DNA from: Chrysopilus asiliformis
Taxonomy: Eukaryota > Arthropoda > Insecta > Diptera > Rhagionidae
Direction: 5' to 3'
Assembly (NCBI GenBank): GCA_964034945.1
Contig: OZ035963.1
Location: 62,221,182 to 62,285,181, forward strand
Length of the DNA stretch: 64,000 nt
Part shown: piece by piece, positions 36,343 through 50,149 of the stretch
How the letters are laid out: every line of letters starts with the position of its first letter
Position numbering within the stretch: the stretch's first letter is position 1
The notes under the pieces: model-generated
Databases searched by the model: none
What the model was told of the DNA's origin: nothing
The model's input: the letters and a program-made list of their open reading frames with translations, nothing else
Translations under genes and position numbers: made by a program

Positions 36343-39300
36343 CAATTCCAAGATTTTAAAGCCGTCTATTGAAACTTTAAATCGGACCAGGGATCATCTG
36401 AGAAACACCAGCCAAGTCTATACAATTCAGAAAATTTAGATCCTGATGAGATACTCTACGAGTATTACTCATGCATGCATTCCTGACTGCATTGTTAACG
36501 GTCTGAGCATGGATGAAAAATGAAAATCCGTTAAAATTGCTTGCTGTGAAAGGATTTCGGCACCTTCTGAAGTTCTTCTCCAGGTATTCTGTATTACCAT
36601 CACATTGAAAGATCCAACAAATCCTAGCCTTATATTCTACCATTCTTTACGTTTCTCTCACTTCATCCCTGTATTAAAAATTTACCGATTTGTTTCCCTG
36701 CACCTTTTGAGATTCTGGTGGAAAATCCCAACTGAAAACACAGATTGTGATGGCCTAGGTAAGGATTCACTTGTGCCCTATGACGTACAGACAGGTTATA
36801 ACGATGTAATGTGAATTCCTTTACATTTACTCACATCAAAGGTGAGTACACGTTTTTTTAGTTTGACTCTAGTTCTTATGAAAAAGGGATTTTAAGTGTT
36901 GCACGCTTGAAATGTTCATTTCTTTCATATTGTGTGACCGCGAAGAGTCCTTAGAATGGGAAAAATGTGCACTGCATCGAATATTTCCCACGATCTTTTC
37001 AGACTTTCCCATGTAAGTCGACGTGACATGTGTTCCGGACCATGTGATTGTGTGAATGACTGGATTGTTGTATTTTCTTGTTGTTGTTCTTCTGCATCTT
37101 GAAAGAGTCCCAGCAGAGTTTTCTCGGGAATCAACAAAGAATGGCATGATTTAATGACTTTATGGAGGTTCATGGCTCCGCTCGGCTCCTCATTGTTATT
37201 TACGATTTAAACATCAATTATTGCCTCCATTGAGCGTAATTAAATGCAATTGAAAACAGCGTCCTTTGCAAGAATGAAGAAGAAAAAAACGTGAACAAGG
37301 CTTTTAATTATGCGTCTTAGTTTTTAATATCCCGGTTTTCTGAAACAATTTTTCTATCCAATTTTTATAAAAAAAAATCCCCCACGCTTTCAAAAGCAAC
37401 CTGAGAAGTATTTGTAATTCGATATTTAGTTCCTTGATTGGGCTTCGTTACAACAAATCACCCCCATTTATTGTGTTACACTGTATTATCCAATGATACA
37501 TGGTTGGCCTCAAACACCGCATTTAGGTCTTCTTCGGAATACGAAAAGGACTAAATGAAACCCGATGTGTTTTTATCGTAAAGGCAATCTTTGTCTTAAG
37601 GATGTTTCTACGGAAACCCTTATAAATATCAACTCCATTCCGTATTGCTTACCAACAGTCACTTTGTGGGCTACAAGGATTACGGGTGTCGCGTTTCAAA
37701 AATGAATCATTTTTGTCAAATCGAAATATTAAAAAGGATTCTATTAAAAGGATTCTATAAAAGGATTTGTGATATGAAAAGTATATCTCTGATTTTTCAA
37801 AGAGTGTGCAACTAATTTCGAAACATTAGAAATTTCATTTTTCTTAAAAAAAAATAGTTTGCATTTTTGAAGCAATTATAATGGAAATTTTCTTAGAAAC
37901 TGCCAAACAATTTCCCTCGCTTGACAAAACTTTTGATTTTTTTTCCACTCAATTAATCCGCAGCAGACGAACAACCGACAAGATGGACATTCGACCACTT
38001 TCTCCGCTACACCACGTCCAATTTCACTTTCGCCTGATGGAACGTGTGGTCACATCGCAGGAGAATAGATTTTTCTTTCAGTGTTTCCTTAATTTTTGGC
38101 CCCTGGCCGATGGCATTTTGGACGCGATTCGCATAATTTTTATGCACGTTCTCCCATAAGTCAGTGACATACGTTGAATTTATGATTAAGAAACGTTTCA
38201 AGCTTTTAATATTCTACGGATAAGACGTGGCCCACCATGGCTATGTCAAGGCCAACATATTGTCAGCTGCTGCTGCTGGACAAGAGACAAACAACCACTG
38301 GCCACGCAGAGACACCACAAACTATTGTTGGGCTGCCCAAGAGATTGATTTTGACAGGCCTGGCCCACCTCCCCTCACTTTTCGCATCTAATTAACACCT
38401 ATGTGATTTCCAAGCGTCGCCATCGACCAAAATAACAGGAAAAAAAAACTTGAAATATGTGCCCCGTGGCTACTACTGTTAGCCCGGGGACTTTGACGTT
38501 ACGCTAAACGTGGCCCTCGTGCAGAGTTAATTAGGACATTTGTAAGGAATTGAATAGACGGTCGATATTGCGCGCCGGCGTTTCCACTAAACCGAAGGTG
38601 GCTATTAGCGCGTATCTTTAAAGTCTAGTCACCTTTCCCGGACCTAATTGCGTTTTTGGTCACGCGAAAAAAAATTTCATTAGGAAAATGAAACTAAATG
38701 TCGGACGGTTGCCAAATAGAATGTGAGCAAAGTGCCAGTTGCTCGAATTAGGGTCAGTTTGTTGGGGGGTTGAACGCGGTTGGGTGGTTGGGAGGATTTT
38801 TTTTCATTAGTTTCGCTTCCCATGACCAGAAGGTGGCATTCCTGTTCAGCATTCTGACATTTGTGTTTTCTATTTGGATAATAAACGACATAAGATGGTA
38901 GAATCATTCATTATTACGGCTTTGAGTTTTTTGAGAGTTTAACTAATGTTTTACCACTCTACCAGGGTCGCAAGGAATAGTTTCGTTTTTAAAAACATTG
39001 TAATCATGAAAAGTTTCGACCTCTTAATTTTTGCTGAGCACTGCCGAACACTTCCGAGTCGACAAAAATGTCTTTCTGACTGTTTGTCAATCTGTCTGTC
39101 AATCTCTCTATCAATCTGCTTGTTATTCTGTCTATCAGTCTGTCTGTCAAACTATATATCTGTCTGTCTGTCAAACTGTATGTCAGTCTGTCTGTCAAAC
39201 TGTATATCTGTCTGTCTGTCAAACTGTATGTCAGTCTGTCTGTCAAACTGTCTGTCAGTTTGTTTGTCAAACTGTTTGTCAATCTGTCTGTCAATCTGTC

Positions 39301-41519
39301 TATCAATCTGCCTATCAAGCTGTCTGTTATTTTCTCTGTCAGTCTGTTTGTCAAACTGTCTGTCAATCTGTCTGTCAATCTGTTTGTCATTCTGTCAGTC
39401 AGGCCGTCTGTCAAACTGTATCTCAGTCTGTCTGTGAAACTGTCTATCAGTTTGTCTGTCAATTTCTCAAAAACATTTGATTTCAGCGATGAAATCTCAC
39501 AGACATGTAGTTATGGTCCTGGAATGGGACGATCCTATCAGATTTTGGTGAAAACTTGTTAACCGAAAGTGACCAAAATGGCGGCTTTTAAAAATTGTAA
39601 ATTCGTTTGTCGCAATTTATCCCTAAACTTTGCGTTTTTCGGTAGATGATAAAACTTAGAGACAAAAAACATTCCAACATCTATTACTAAAACTCGATAT
39701 CCCAATCCCTTATCGAGATATGATTTTAAAAAAATCAATTTTTTGCAAATATCTCCAGAACTAACGGGTTTTCGGTGGTTCATGGCATGAAATAAATTAA
39801 AGTCAATAATATTTCCCATAATTCTGTTTTTAGCCCATAACAGCAATCGTATTGAATATTCAGCATTTTTTACATAAATTCCTTTTTTACATGAATTTCC
39901 CTCCCTTTTTTACATGAATTCCGAACATTTGTAAAGTTTTGCTGGCCCTCATAACCAGAGGCCGTAAAATTATGAAACTATAATTTCATTTCTTCAAATT
40001 ATAGTTTCATAATAATTTTCTTCCCTACTGCAGCACCTACCGAGTTTTATGGGGTGTTAAACAACGATGTGTGCAACATTTGTACGGTGTTGCTCCCTAC
40101 CAACATCAGAGGGTTTGAAATTTACAATTAATATCGTCAAAATCAGGATTTGTATAATAATATTTATCTTCCCTTCGCTCTTTCCCACATTTATTCTACC
40201 GAATTTCCTTCACCTACCTCTTTTCTTCCTGAATTCACAAAAATAACAACAACAACAAATTTAAATGAAAAGTAATTGCCCAAAACTAAACTGATTTTCA
40301 CTTGAATGATTAATTTCATTGAAATCGATCTCATAACGATATCAAAGCGATAGCGACAAATAAAAGTGACATCCTTTTATGCTAAGGGCTGTTGTCATCA
40401 TTGTAATATTATTACAACGTCCAATTATCCTTTTTACTAATTTCCTGTTAATCTTCTGCTCAAACTCACTCATCATTGAGATCATTTTCTGGTCCACTTG
40501 CGAAAACGAATTTCATATCTGGCGACCGTAACAACAATTAGAATATATTTTGTAGGATAAAGCTTTTATCCAATAAGTTTAGCCTTTTTAATCCTTATTG
40601 CGAGCAGAGTTTCCTTTCCCTGCGTACTTTAATTCTGACGAAAATGGAATCCTATTGGGAGACGTTGAAGTTGAAGTCATCCAAGCGAATCCTAGAATGG
40701 TGGATTGTGTATTACTCTTTTCGTTGTAGTAATTTTCTGGCTAGAAAACGTTAAGTACAAGTAAATACAGAAATGTAGCAAAGTGTAAGTACTTTCAAAG
40801 TGGATTCTTTCGTTACTGCTGTATGAATCTCCTGCAACAATTTAGACAATCCTTCTGTGCTCCCTAACCTTGGAGTGCTCGTGGTGTGACATCGTTTCAA
40901 CTAGTAGACTGACATTATTCCGGTTAATATCTTACAAGGAATTAGCCTTTGGATTTATGAGTACCTGAAGCTGAGGCTTGTGCCAGCCAGTACTGTGAAA
41001 TGATCCTTGCCTAATGATTCTTCTATGTTGCTGATAGTCGATGAAATCCTTGCAATTAAGCAGAAGAAAACTGTCGACGTTCTTGTGTTTCTCGTCGTCA
41101 ATGTCGTTTTGGGTTATCGTCAGACAATAACTTGCAATTTATGTGCAAAAGTCATGTTTTAAAAAATCAGGGAAATTTGTTTCTTTTTTTTCAAATAGCT
41201 TTTAAGGAAGAACAAAAATTAGGGAAAAAATACTTTTAAAAAAACTGTTGGAAAACATATTATGATTTTAAAAATTAAAAAAAATAAATTGAAGAACGAT
41301 TTAAAAAACGGCGTTTCAAACAATGAATTTGTAATATTTTTTACAATATATTCGGAACATTTTTAATTTTTTTAAAGCCATTTTAAAAATACGGGCTCCT
41401 TGTATAAGATTTCAGTTTAATCGGCCAAGCCGAGGGAATTTCCAATTAAAGATATCAGATGCCGATTTAGACAATCTGAAGACCTAAGAAAAATTTGGGA
41501 TCCCAATGAGAATTTGAGG
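36343..41519. other. Non-coding stretch apart from the 39.1 kb array
   Basis: Short frames only. The 38.2-38.7 kb part is GC-richer, with TTAATTAGG and other homeodomain-like cores, and could be regulatory; this is weak. Confidence 0.4.
39071..39466 (+). repeat. CTGT/CAAT-type tandem array, about 400 bp
   Basis: A 4-bp-based pattern (CTGTCTGTCAATCTGTCTGT and variants with AAACTGTA) fills the stretch. Four-base periodicity with no stops gives long open frames in several registers. These are spurious. Confidence 0.93.
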
Positions 41520-41527
41520 CTCTAAGT

Positions 41528-41744
41528 CAGCGTTTTCCAAACTGGGAGGCGTGGACTAATCTAAGGGGAGGCGCGAATATTAGCCAGTATTGACAAAAGA
41601 AAGTGCACGTGCAGCTAATACAATACGTAACATATAGGTACATATTAACTACTATGCTGCTAATGCTACCCATACCCCGTAGCAAACATAACGGTTCAAA
41701 TAATTTTAAGGGAGCCGTGGTAAAATAAAGTTTGGAAACCACTG
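41528..41744. mobile_element. 217-bp hAT MITE
   Basis: The ends CAGCGTTTTCCAAACT and the complement of CAGTGGTTTCCAAACT are typical hAT termini. The target duplication CTCTAAGT (41520-41527 and 41745-41752) is perfect. Confidence 0.95.
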
Positions 41745-41752
41745 CTCTAAGT

Positions 41753-44700
41753 GGTCAAACATTTTTCGGATCATATTTCAACTCAAAACTTTAAAAACGT
41801 TCGTGTATTGAAATGGCTAAATTCGATTTCAGAAACAAGAAAATAAGAATACGCCGCAGGTAAATTTTTTATTGTACAATATTTTGGCTAATTAATAGTT
41901 TTTTTCTTTTTAAAAAGCGATGCAAATTTTTCTATTATTCTGTCAAAAATCCCCTAATTTTTGAGCTTTCTATGTGCTTAAAAAATGTTTTCGAGACCCC
42001 AACAGCCAAATTGAGGCCCAGGAGCCTAATGGAACTATTAAGGCTGGAATATTCCACCTTTTTCTTACTAAGATTTTTACCTTACTAAATAGTGACAACT
42101 TGATCACAATTCCTTCAGCGGTTCAGAAGATAGCAGAGGAGGGGATACGGAGAAGAGGGATTTTGTGCTCCTCCCTAGAACTTTTTTTTGGGAAATTTAT
42201 TTCTTGTAAAAATTTGTTTTCAATTTTGGAAACTTTTGGGGGGGGGGGGGTAGAAGTTTAAAGCCCCACTGCTGCTCTCTTTCATATGACCGCCAATATA
42301 TAGTTATGCGGCTGCTTACAACTCAAAAATCTTCAGATTGACAATGACTCGATACAATGTCGCAAATCCTTTTCTTGTTTCACTAAAAGTACCTACTTTT
42401 TGTTAATTAAAATTAAAATTCACAACAGTTCATCCAAAAACTTGTTGCGAAACTCTTAAAAAACTCACAGTAATTTTTCATTTTCACTTCCTCATTCTTA
42501 GAGTACGAAACATCAAATTCTCAACGCTGGAATCATCATTTAGTCCATAACTCAACAATCGATTGGCTTAAATGCGGTTTATGCTGCTTTTTGTATGCAT
42601 AAATTTATTAATATTGATGAGTGCTTAAAAAAACAATGTCAAAGTAATATGTAACACTTAAAAATCTGTCAAGGTGCGGCAACTGAGACAAACTCTGCCC
42701 CCGCCAAATGTTGCTGAAAAATTTCGTCACATACTGAAAGGTAAAACGCAGGTACGACGCGGCATAATCGGTTCCCATCAAGCGAGTCAGTTGTGAATTG
42801 TGTTTTTTTCTTTGCTGTTGTTTGGTGCACTTGGTGGCCATGAAGAGACCCAAACTCTGTGAATGATTCGCAAAAGGAGTTTCTATAAAACTCACGGGGG
42901 GACGACCAGACGTACAATAAAACTTGTTAATCTGCTGAATAATTCATTGAAAAGGTGCGTGCATCGTGAGATCTCACCAAGTTGAAAATTTTGGCGCGAT
43001 ACACCTTAACACTCACTGCTGCCAAACAACCCGAAAATAGTCCACCACCAGACCAACATTCACCTCCCAGGCGAAGGGAAGAAAGAAAGAAACTTCATCG
43101 TCTTTGCTAACCAACAGCAGCCAGGTGGATCGTTGAATGATTGTTATCATAACTTCTTTTTATATTTACGTTTCGTGAATATTTTTGCGAAAAACTTTCT
43201 TTCCAACATCTGCACAATGCCTGTCCGAGCTAACCATACCGCAATTTTCCAGCCATAGCGTCATGTCGTGTGTGAACTTTAACAAGAAATTCAGTTAAAC
43301 ATTCGTCTATTGTTGTTGCGTTTTACATTGTCGTGCAATGGCTATCACCTCGTAAAAGGCTTATGAATTACGAGATCGTTTTTCATCAACATTTTCTTCA
43401 AAGGGAAAATTTGTAATTTCAGTCGTTTTTTGTGGCTTTCGTTTGTTTGCTGCAAGAACGATTATGCGGGAAAGTGTAGTTTATATCAGGGATGTCACGG
43501 ACAAAAAAGCTTCTTGGTGCCTGAAAGTTTTGTAAAAGTTAAACAAGCTTTTACCCATTTCCGAAAAGCTTTTGCAGAAACTACAAATTACTGAACAACT
43601 ATAATATATCGTGCATTTAGGAAGAAAAAGTAAGTGTGACAGTATTACAAACTCTACACAAAAAAAAACGGTACGAAGGGAGAAGGGGGAGAATTCGAAA
43701 TTAGCAAGAAACATCGTTTCGCTCAGTTAAATTCTGGGATCCTTTCAACAAAAAAGCTATCCGAAAAGGAGCTTCTGCCAATATTGAAAAGCTTTTTTCT
43801 GTACAAGCTTATAATTACCCGTCAGGATCAAGGAGGCAGAACATTTTTAATACTAAATCTCTATGAAAACTTCCGAAGATTGTCAGAGCTTTTCTACTGC
43901 AATTTTTGCCTATATATATTTTCCAAGTTCTATCATATCTTGCATAAACCTAGACCTAACATTTCATTGAAAAAAAACTATATCTGGGAAACCTATTTTT
44001 TCCACATCACCAGATCCAGCTGTGCATTAAATGGCCACCACCAGCGCTTCATCAAACTGTTCTAGTAACACACATTTACGCGAATATGTCTTGCGTTTTT
44101 CAATCCAAGTAATAAAAAGTTCCTCTTCTTACCTGGTGGCACATCAAATGATATGTAATAACCGCAAATGGATTGCGTCGCCGTTTTGTTATAATTACAC
44201 TGTAATGCATATATACGCATACAGAGGTGAATCTTTTTTAATATATTATTCGCTCCCATTGCGGTGTACATTGACGCGAAATTGCATTTTGCATCGGTTC
44301 AGATGACGTGACACTGCATCTTGTGCGAAAGTAGAATAGGCCGAAGGTAGTCGACATCTTGGAGGACAAGAAAATGTACAAACGGTAAGAAACCTTGAAA
44401 GGTTTTTTTATTTTTTTGGTTTTTTTTGCAAATCGGAAACCGAGAAGTCTTGTTGGCTGGAAGTAATTGGCGACATATTTTCCACATAGATCTTCTATCA
44501 ACTGGAAGTAACCAAAGATTACCCCTCCAACCTTAGTCGCTCCTTCTAACCGTCTAGGTTTAATGGCCGTGTAACTATGCGCGAAACTTGAGTACGAGGT
44601 CTACTCCAGACTTTGCAAATGCCTTGCAGCATATTTTTATGCTAGACCGCCAGAAGTACATAAGAATGACGCATGCGTAGGTGTATAGTCGTCTGCGGTT

Positions 44701-45842
44701 TTGTCAATTATTGGGTTGATCTCCCTTATATGTTGGAGGTTAGGTTGGAGTCGGTTATTGTTGAGAGTGCATGATCATTTCTACTTTAATCGGGATCGAA
44801 TTTGATTTATGGGGTTAAACCGTAAAATGTGGTGGTGTCTGGTATTTTTATGCCAACCAACTTCATTATAATAGGGTTTTCTTATGTTTTTTTTTTAAAT
44901 TTTATATGAAACTAGCTTTCGTAACCGAACTTCGAGTATAAGTTCAAAAAACACTGAGTACGATTTTTGGGTGGCACTTTTTGTCCCGTGGGGTGGCACT
45001 TTTAATACCACCCTACCCTATTTAGTACGTTTTCAGAAATCTAATTTTTAAAGTTGAAAGTAAATTTCGAAAAAACTCGTCAAAATCGGGGTAACTCTTT
45101 CAGCTTTCCTTTTTTCCTGACCCTAAATATCGTCCAAAAAACCCTAACTATCGTCAAGAACTCGGTAATGCGAAAATATACATTTTAGATATTTTTAGAT
45201 TTTCCAGTGGCGTAGAAAATCTTCTTTTTTAGATTTTCCAGTGGCGTAGGTATATTTTTTATCCGAAGGGGGCAACCAAGATAGAAAGATCTTTTCTAGA
45301 CACATCTTTTGGTGTTTAAATCGGGTTTTTCAACGATTTTTTAGATATTTTTTAGCTATAAAAGTTTACCAACAATCTCTGGGCCACCCCTGCATCGCTC
45401 CTAAAAAAGTTAAGAGTTTTTTTCATCGTTTTGTACCCACAGTCAAAGGAGAAAAATTAAGATCCTATTGCAATGGCCCGGAATTGCAAACTTTAAATTT
45501 TTTATTATCAAATATTCGGTTCGGAGGTCAAATTTTGAAGAAAACGGGGTAATGCGTGAACTAAACAAAATGGACACTCTAAAACTAAAGTTCTTCTTCT
45601 TTCTCTTCCTCTTTGTGTCCTAATGTGTCGGTGGTCTACTCCTAAACATCCTCCAAATTCTTCTGTCGACGGCCATCGCTTTTAAAATGGAACAACACTG
45701 AAAATGTTGAGTCAAAAATTCTGCCTTTTCCCCCATAATTAGTTTTTCCAAAAATCCGGAAATTGCATATAAGACACAAACATTTTTAACAGGCATTTTT
45801 AACAAATCTAAAGTAATAAAAGCAATTTGTATTTTGTTTCAG
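41753..45842. other. Non-coding stretch
   Basis: It contains one exact ACGCCGCAGG word at 41851 and a G-run at 42240. A direct repeat TAGATTTTCCAGTGGCGTAG lies at about 45195 and 45227, where CAGTGGCGTAG resembles a hAT terminus. No gene is supported. Confidence 0.45.
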
Positions 45843-45872
45843 GCCGGGGCAGCTCGGAATACAATACCAGAG
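45843..45872 (+). CDS. Candidate 30-nt micro-exon of an unidentified plus-strand gene
   Basis: The acceptor TTTTGTTTCAG (ending 45842) and donor CCAGAG|GTGAGT (45873) enclose exactly 30 nt. They read AGAARNTIPE in the frame that starts and ends in phase 0, the phase left by the candidate at 17286. The exon is GC-rich (about 57%) in a local background that is strongly AT-rich, as expected for coding sequence. A 30-nt symmetric exon could be skipped without disturbing the frame. No identity is recognised. If both micro-exons belong to one gene, the intron between them is 28.5 kb. Confidence 0.5.
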
Positions 45873-47264
45873 GTGAGTCAATCTTTTTTTTTTTGTTTTT
45901 TTAAATAAACTTTTCTTTTTGATCCTTTCAAAAAATTTCCGCAAAAAAAATTAAGGCACCTAATTTCTATCCAATTTGATCTCACAGTATCCCATAGTTT
46001 TTAAAAATAAATCTTATGAACGCAGCCCCGTTCACCCTATACTCATAGCTAATTAATAACTTTCAAACTCTCATTACTGTCCAAAAATCATCCCATTCCA
46101 TTATTTCGCTTTAAAAAATGATAATCATATTTAATATAGTTTATTTCCTTGTTAAGAACGTGTTAGACATTCAAAAGAGCAACACAAAAACCGAGTCCAA
46201 CAATGGCAAAGTCACCTCCAGATCTTATTTTGGACGCCTCCAAAATACATAAAATCGTCGTCACATCGCATGTGCATTGTCTATCGGTGTTTCATAAGTG
46301 GACATGAATGTTTTTTTTTATGATTTAAAAGACGAAAATGTAGTTCTCATGAATTACGATGACTTGACACCGGAAATCTTCAAAAGGCAAAACTCCGATT
46401 TTTGTTTCTGGCACGTCCAAAGCGGGGTGGTAGGCGTAGTCCTCTTCCTCGTTTTCAATTTGACCGCGGAACAATACTGAAAATGTTTTAAAAAACATAC
46501 TGTAAGCTTCAGCCATAGAAGAAATCTTCACTTTTACTTTGTAGCCAAAAATTTTTCAATTTTTTTTCTTTTAACGGAAACCTCAAACCAACATTGAACG
46601 AGAAATGTTGAATACTGCAAGTACGTTAATTGTTGGCTTTGATTACTTTCTACAAACATCGATTGTTGTTAGCAAACTCAATTGAACTCATGATAAATGA
46701 ACACCTGTAAGATTTCCAATCATCGATAGATTCAATACACGTTTTAATATCGCCATGCATAAGAAAACTTTTTTTTCCCGCGCCCTTTTGTTGATGAACG
46801 TTTTCTGTTCGAGGAGAAAACATCGTCCGATCTCTTATTTTCATATTCGAATTCCTTTGAAAATTCCTTACGATAACGAAATTCCTCTCTTAGGGATGCT
46901 GAATGAACACAAATGAACCGTGAACTGGTTATTGTTGTTTGGTTTGAATTCCTTGTAAACTGGAACAATGTTTTAACGGACTTTTATTCAAAAAACTTGT
47001 ACTGAAAATTTAACGAATTTGTTTGAGTTTTTGAAGAGATTGAATTTTTCGGTTTGTTATGGTATTTTTCTCTGTTTTTCTTTTTTTTCCGGTGGTATTT
47101 TCGCATATTAAACTTTCCTATTTTTTCGATTTTTAAAGAAAGAGCATAAAAAAATGGGGGGGTACAGCGAAAAGATTACGCAAAAAGTTATAAAATCATC
47201 AGAAAATTAAAATTTTATCAAAAAAATGTTTTGTGGAGTCTTTAAAAGTTAGAAACTTTCTGTT

Positions 47265-47480
47265 CAGTACGAAATCCGCTACCGGCAAAATTATAAGGGT
47301 GTCCAGTCCACTGTCCGTGTATCTTTCTGTCGGTCTATCCGTTTTACGTATCTTAAATAACTCTAGAACGCGTTGAGCTAGCGACTTGAAATTTTTTGTG
47401 AATGAGTTTTACGAAAATCGTAGTTTTCTGTCAACTTTTGGAAAAGTAACGTTAGCTATAACGGAAATATCCCATGTTAT
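47265..47480 (+). mobile_element. Degenerate relative of the GTCY-type interspersed element
   Basis: GGTGTCCAGTCCACTGTCCG and TGTCGGTCTATCCG echo a decayed GTCY array, followed by ACGCGTTGAGCTAGCGACTT. The element at 16330 has a comparable order on the opposite strand. Confidence 0.3.
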
Positions 47481-47999
47481 TTTTTTTTTTTTTTAAATAC
47501 AGTATTTTGAAAATTTATCAAAAATTGCGAAAATGCGTCTTTCTGAATATAACAAAATTAAGACGATATAAAATTTTCGACAGTTTTTGCTCGAACGGCT
47601 TTTGCGTATCTCTAACAATTTTCTACATGTTTAAAAAAAATAAGTGTTTTGAAAATTTCTTGGAAACTCCAATTTCTTGGTTTTAAAATCTGCTTTTGAC
47701 CAGCTTCTCTAATATAAGTTTATGCAGAAAAAATGTAATTCTTCTCAATTTTTTGACCGTTTCAGTTTCTACAAGAAAATCAAAAATTCAAATCTCTGTG
47801 TAATTCGCGCAACAAAGCACAGCATAAGTTCCAGTAATCTTCCATCCATTTTCTCGATTGCAGGTAAACAGGTAACATAACGATTTATGCTGGAAGGGCA
47901 TGAAGTTGGCAGGTAGTTCTCTTAAAACCCAACAACTAACCAACAACCACGAAAGAGAGTATCCAAAATGAATGAATTTCAAATCTGCGAGAGAGTGTA

Positions 48000-48990
48000 A
48001 AACTTGTCAAATTCAAATTTGAATGGTAACGGTTGAATGCCTCTGCAGCAAACCGCCACAATTCCATGAGGCATAAGACGAATCATTTCGACTGCTTATT
48101 ATGGCGATAAGTGCTTTCCGGTTATTGTCATTTATTCTGACATGATAGAATGCCATCGAACGCCACTTTTGGGATGTTGATGTTGATATTATGCTCAAGG
48201 GCCACAGGTATTTACTCAAGTACTTATCAAACAATATACGAGAAATGCCCTTCAACTGAACGCAACCAAAGATAGATCTATCCATCTGCCAGCCAATGTT
48301 GATTCATCCATTAAATGGTGGTTGTTGTTGTTGCTGCTACTTTGGAGCATGCTCCATGGACAACAACGTCGATGGTACATTCCTCCGTTCATTGGCATCT
48401 CGTGAGTATACGAGTGGTTTTGTTTTCCCATTTTCATTGAGATGAGGCTAGGAGCCACTGGTGTTCCTCAATATCTCGTAAGACAACATTGTTTGATGCA
48501 AAATTTCATCCTATTCCGTATGCACACCACATACAGCATACAACGGTACTTTCCATACAAAAAATTTCATTTTTTCTGCCACAACAATGAGAATATCCAA
48601 CTCTGATGAGTTTTTCTCTTCGCTACCATCCATCTGCCACCAATGTTCCACTAGTTTAACTTACTTCTGGTTCCAATCCAAGAAACACTCCTGAGTTAGT
48701 TTGATTTCTCTGCCTTACTGGCCTGGCACTGTATTTGTGTAACGACCTGGTAGTTTCTTCTTCGATTCCACACCGTAGCTTTACTACTATTGCTGGTTGT
48801 ATTGCTCTGGCGGAGCTGGCCTGGCCTGGTGCTGGTCGACGATACCTTCTTCTGGCTGCTCTTCTATACCTCGACACCGGCTGAAGATTCAGTTGCGAAA
48901 ATGCTTTCAGTCGAGCTCGTGTTGGAGGAAGTCTTGTGCCAGTAAAACGCGTCGCACCAAATAACATCGGAAAAAACGCGCGCGTTCAAC
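48000..48990. other. GC-richer block without a clear gene
   Basis: Frames of 68, 90 and 103 codons lie on the minus strand, one with a GTT-repeat-derived SSSNNNNHH run. None matches a family I know. The block is noticeably less AT-rich than the DNA on either side, which may mark regulatory sequence or a transcribed leader. Confidence 0.3.
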
Positions 48991-49010
48991 TACTGTTAGT
49001 TACAAAAAAA

Positions 49011-49900
49011 TTATCAGTGCAGTAAAATTGTATCCTTGAAGTAGTAGGAATTTATCCTGAAGGAGCAGTCGAAAAAAAAGATACAAACGTCGTTTTTTTT
49101 TTGGTGTTTTTCTTGATGCTTGGCTCCTTCACTTGGAAATTTCTTAATTGATTTTTGATTTCCCACAGTGATAAACCGATACAAAGTGATATCAGTGATA
49201 GTACGTAGTAGCATCGATAGTGATGTAAATTAATGTTTGTTGCTGATTACCAGCAGCTGCTACCCGAAACGAGAAAGTTTCAAATATATCTACAAAGTAA
49301 ATTACAAAAATTGTGTTTAATCATTGGAGAGCTAGAGTCGTTTTTTTTCCGTTGTCGAATTTAAAATTTTACAAGCAACTATTGTAAAATTTTGCTACTC
49401 ACAATATGGCGAAAAAATAAATACACCACTATTAACTCGTTGTGTGCTGGAAGATTTAATAGAATCAAGCTGAAATTTAATTCTTTCCTTATTATTGAAA
49501 CATGTCGGAGATGGTCCCGTCGTTATTTTCGACATTTATTTTTGTGTTTTGTATTTTGTATATTCCCAGTCTATCCACATTTTGCCATGCTGTTTATTCG
49601 TCTTTTAGCTGATTTTTCGCTTCAAACTCAAGCAAAAATCGCAAAAATTTAAACAGCAACAACAACAAAAAAAAAAAATAAGAAAAAAAATGTTAACAAC
49701 ACCATCTGAAGATTATTTCCTAGAGCGACTTTGATCTATCCTAACCCACTACTCGTATATTACCGGGTTTTCGTGCGCTCTGCTTGTTGCTAGCTAAAAC
49801 GACGACGACTGACTTAATAGCAAATCACTTTTTGTGCAAAAAATTCTGGATTTACCTCATTCCACAAAGTATCTCAAAATTTTTCCACTTCAGCCAGCGG
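49011..49900 (+). promoter_or_regulatory. Possible start site and 5' leader
   Basis: An ATCAGTG initiator-like motif at 49013 follows a CGCGCGCG tract. The sequence downstream looks like an insect leader: a CAACAACAACA tract and an A-run before a short ATG frame at about 49690. A donor-like AGCCAGCG|GTGAGG occurs near 49897. This could be an alternative promoter of the putative plus-strand gene. It rests on motifs only. Confidence 0.2.
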
Positions 49901-50149
49901 TGAGGGTTCTTTAAAAGCATTCCTCGTCATCATCGTTCACTTGATTGACTGATTTGTTGAGCTATTTGTATGCGAAAAACACAATCGAAAAAGATTGTAA
50001 GACATTCTAGTACGTGTTATGTGATTTTTACTATATTATTACTCATTTTTAAAAATATGTTTATAACATTTTGAAAAACTCGATTAAATTTGATGAGCCT
50101 TCTGCACAAAATTTAGTCTCTAGAAATTAGAGCCCTAAAGTAAATCTCA

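Noticed and set aside
39004..39480. Ser/Cys/Leu-rich and Thr/Asp-rich frames of 100-163 codons
   Set aside because: They come from a tetranucleotide array and appear on both strands and in several registers.
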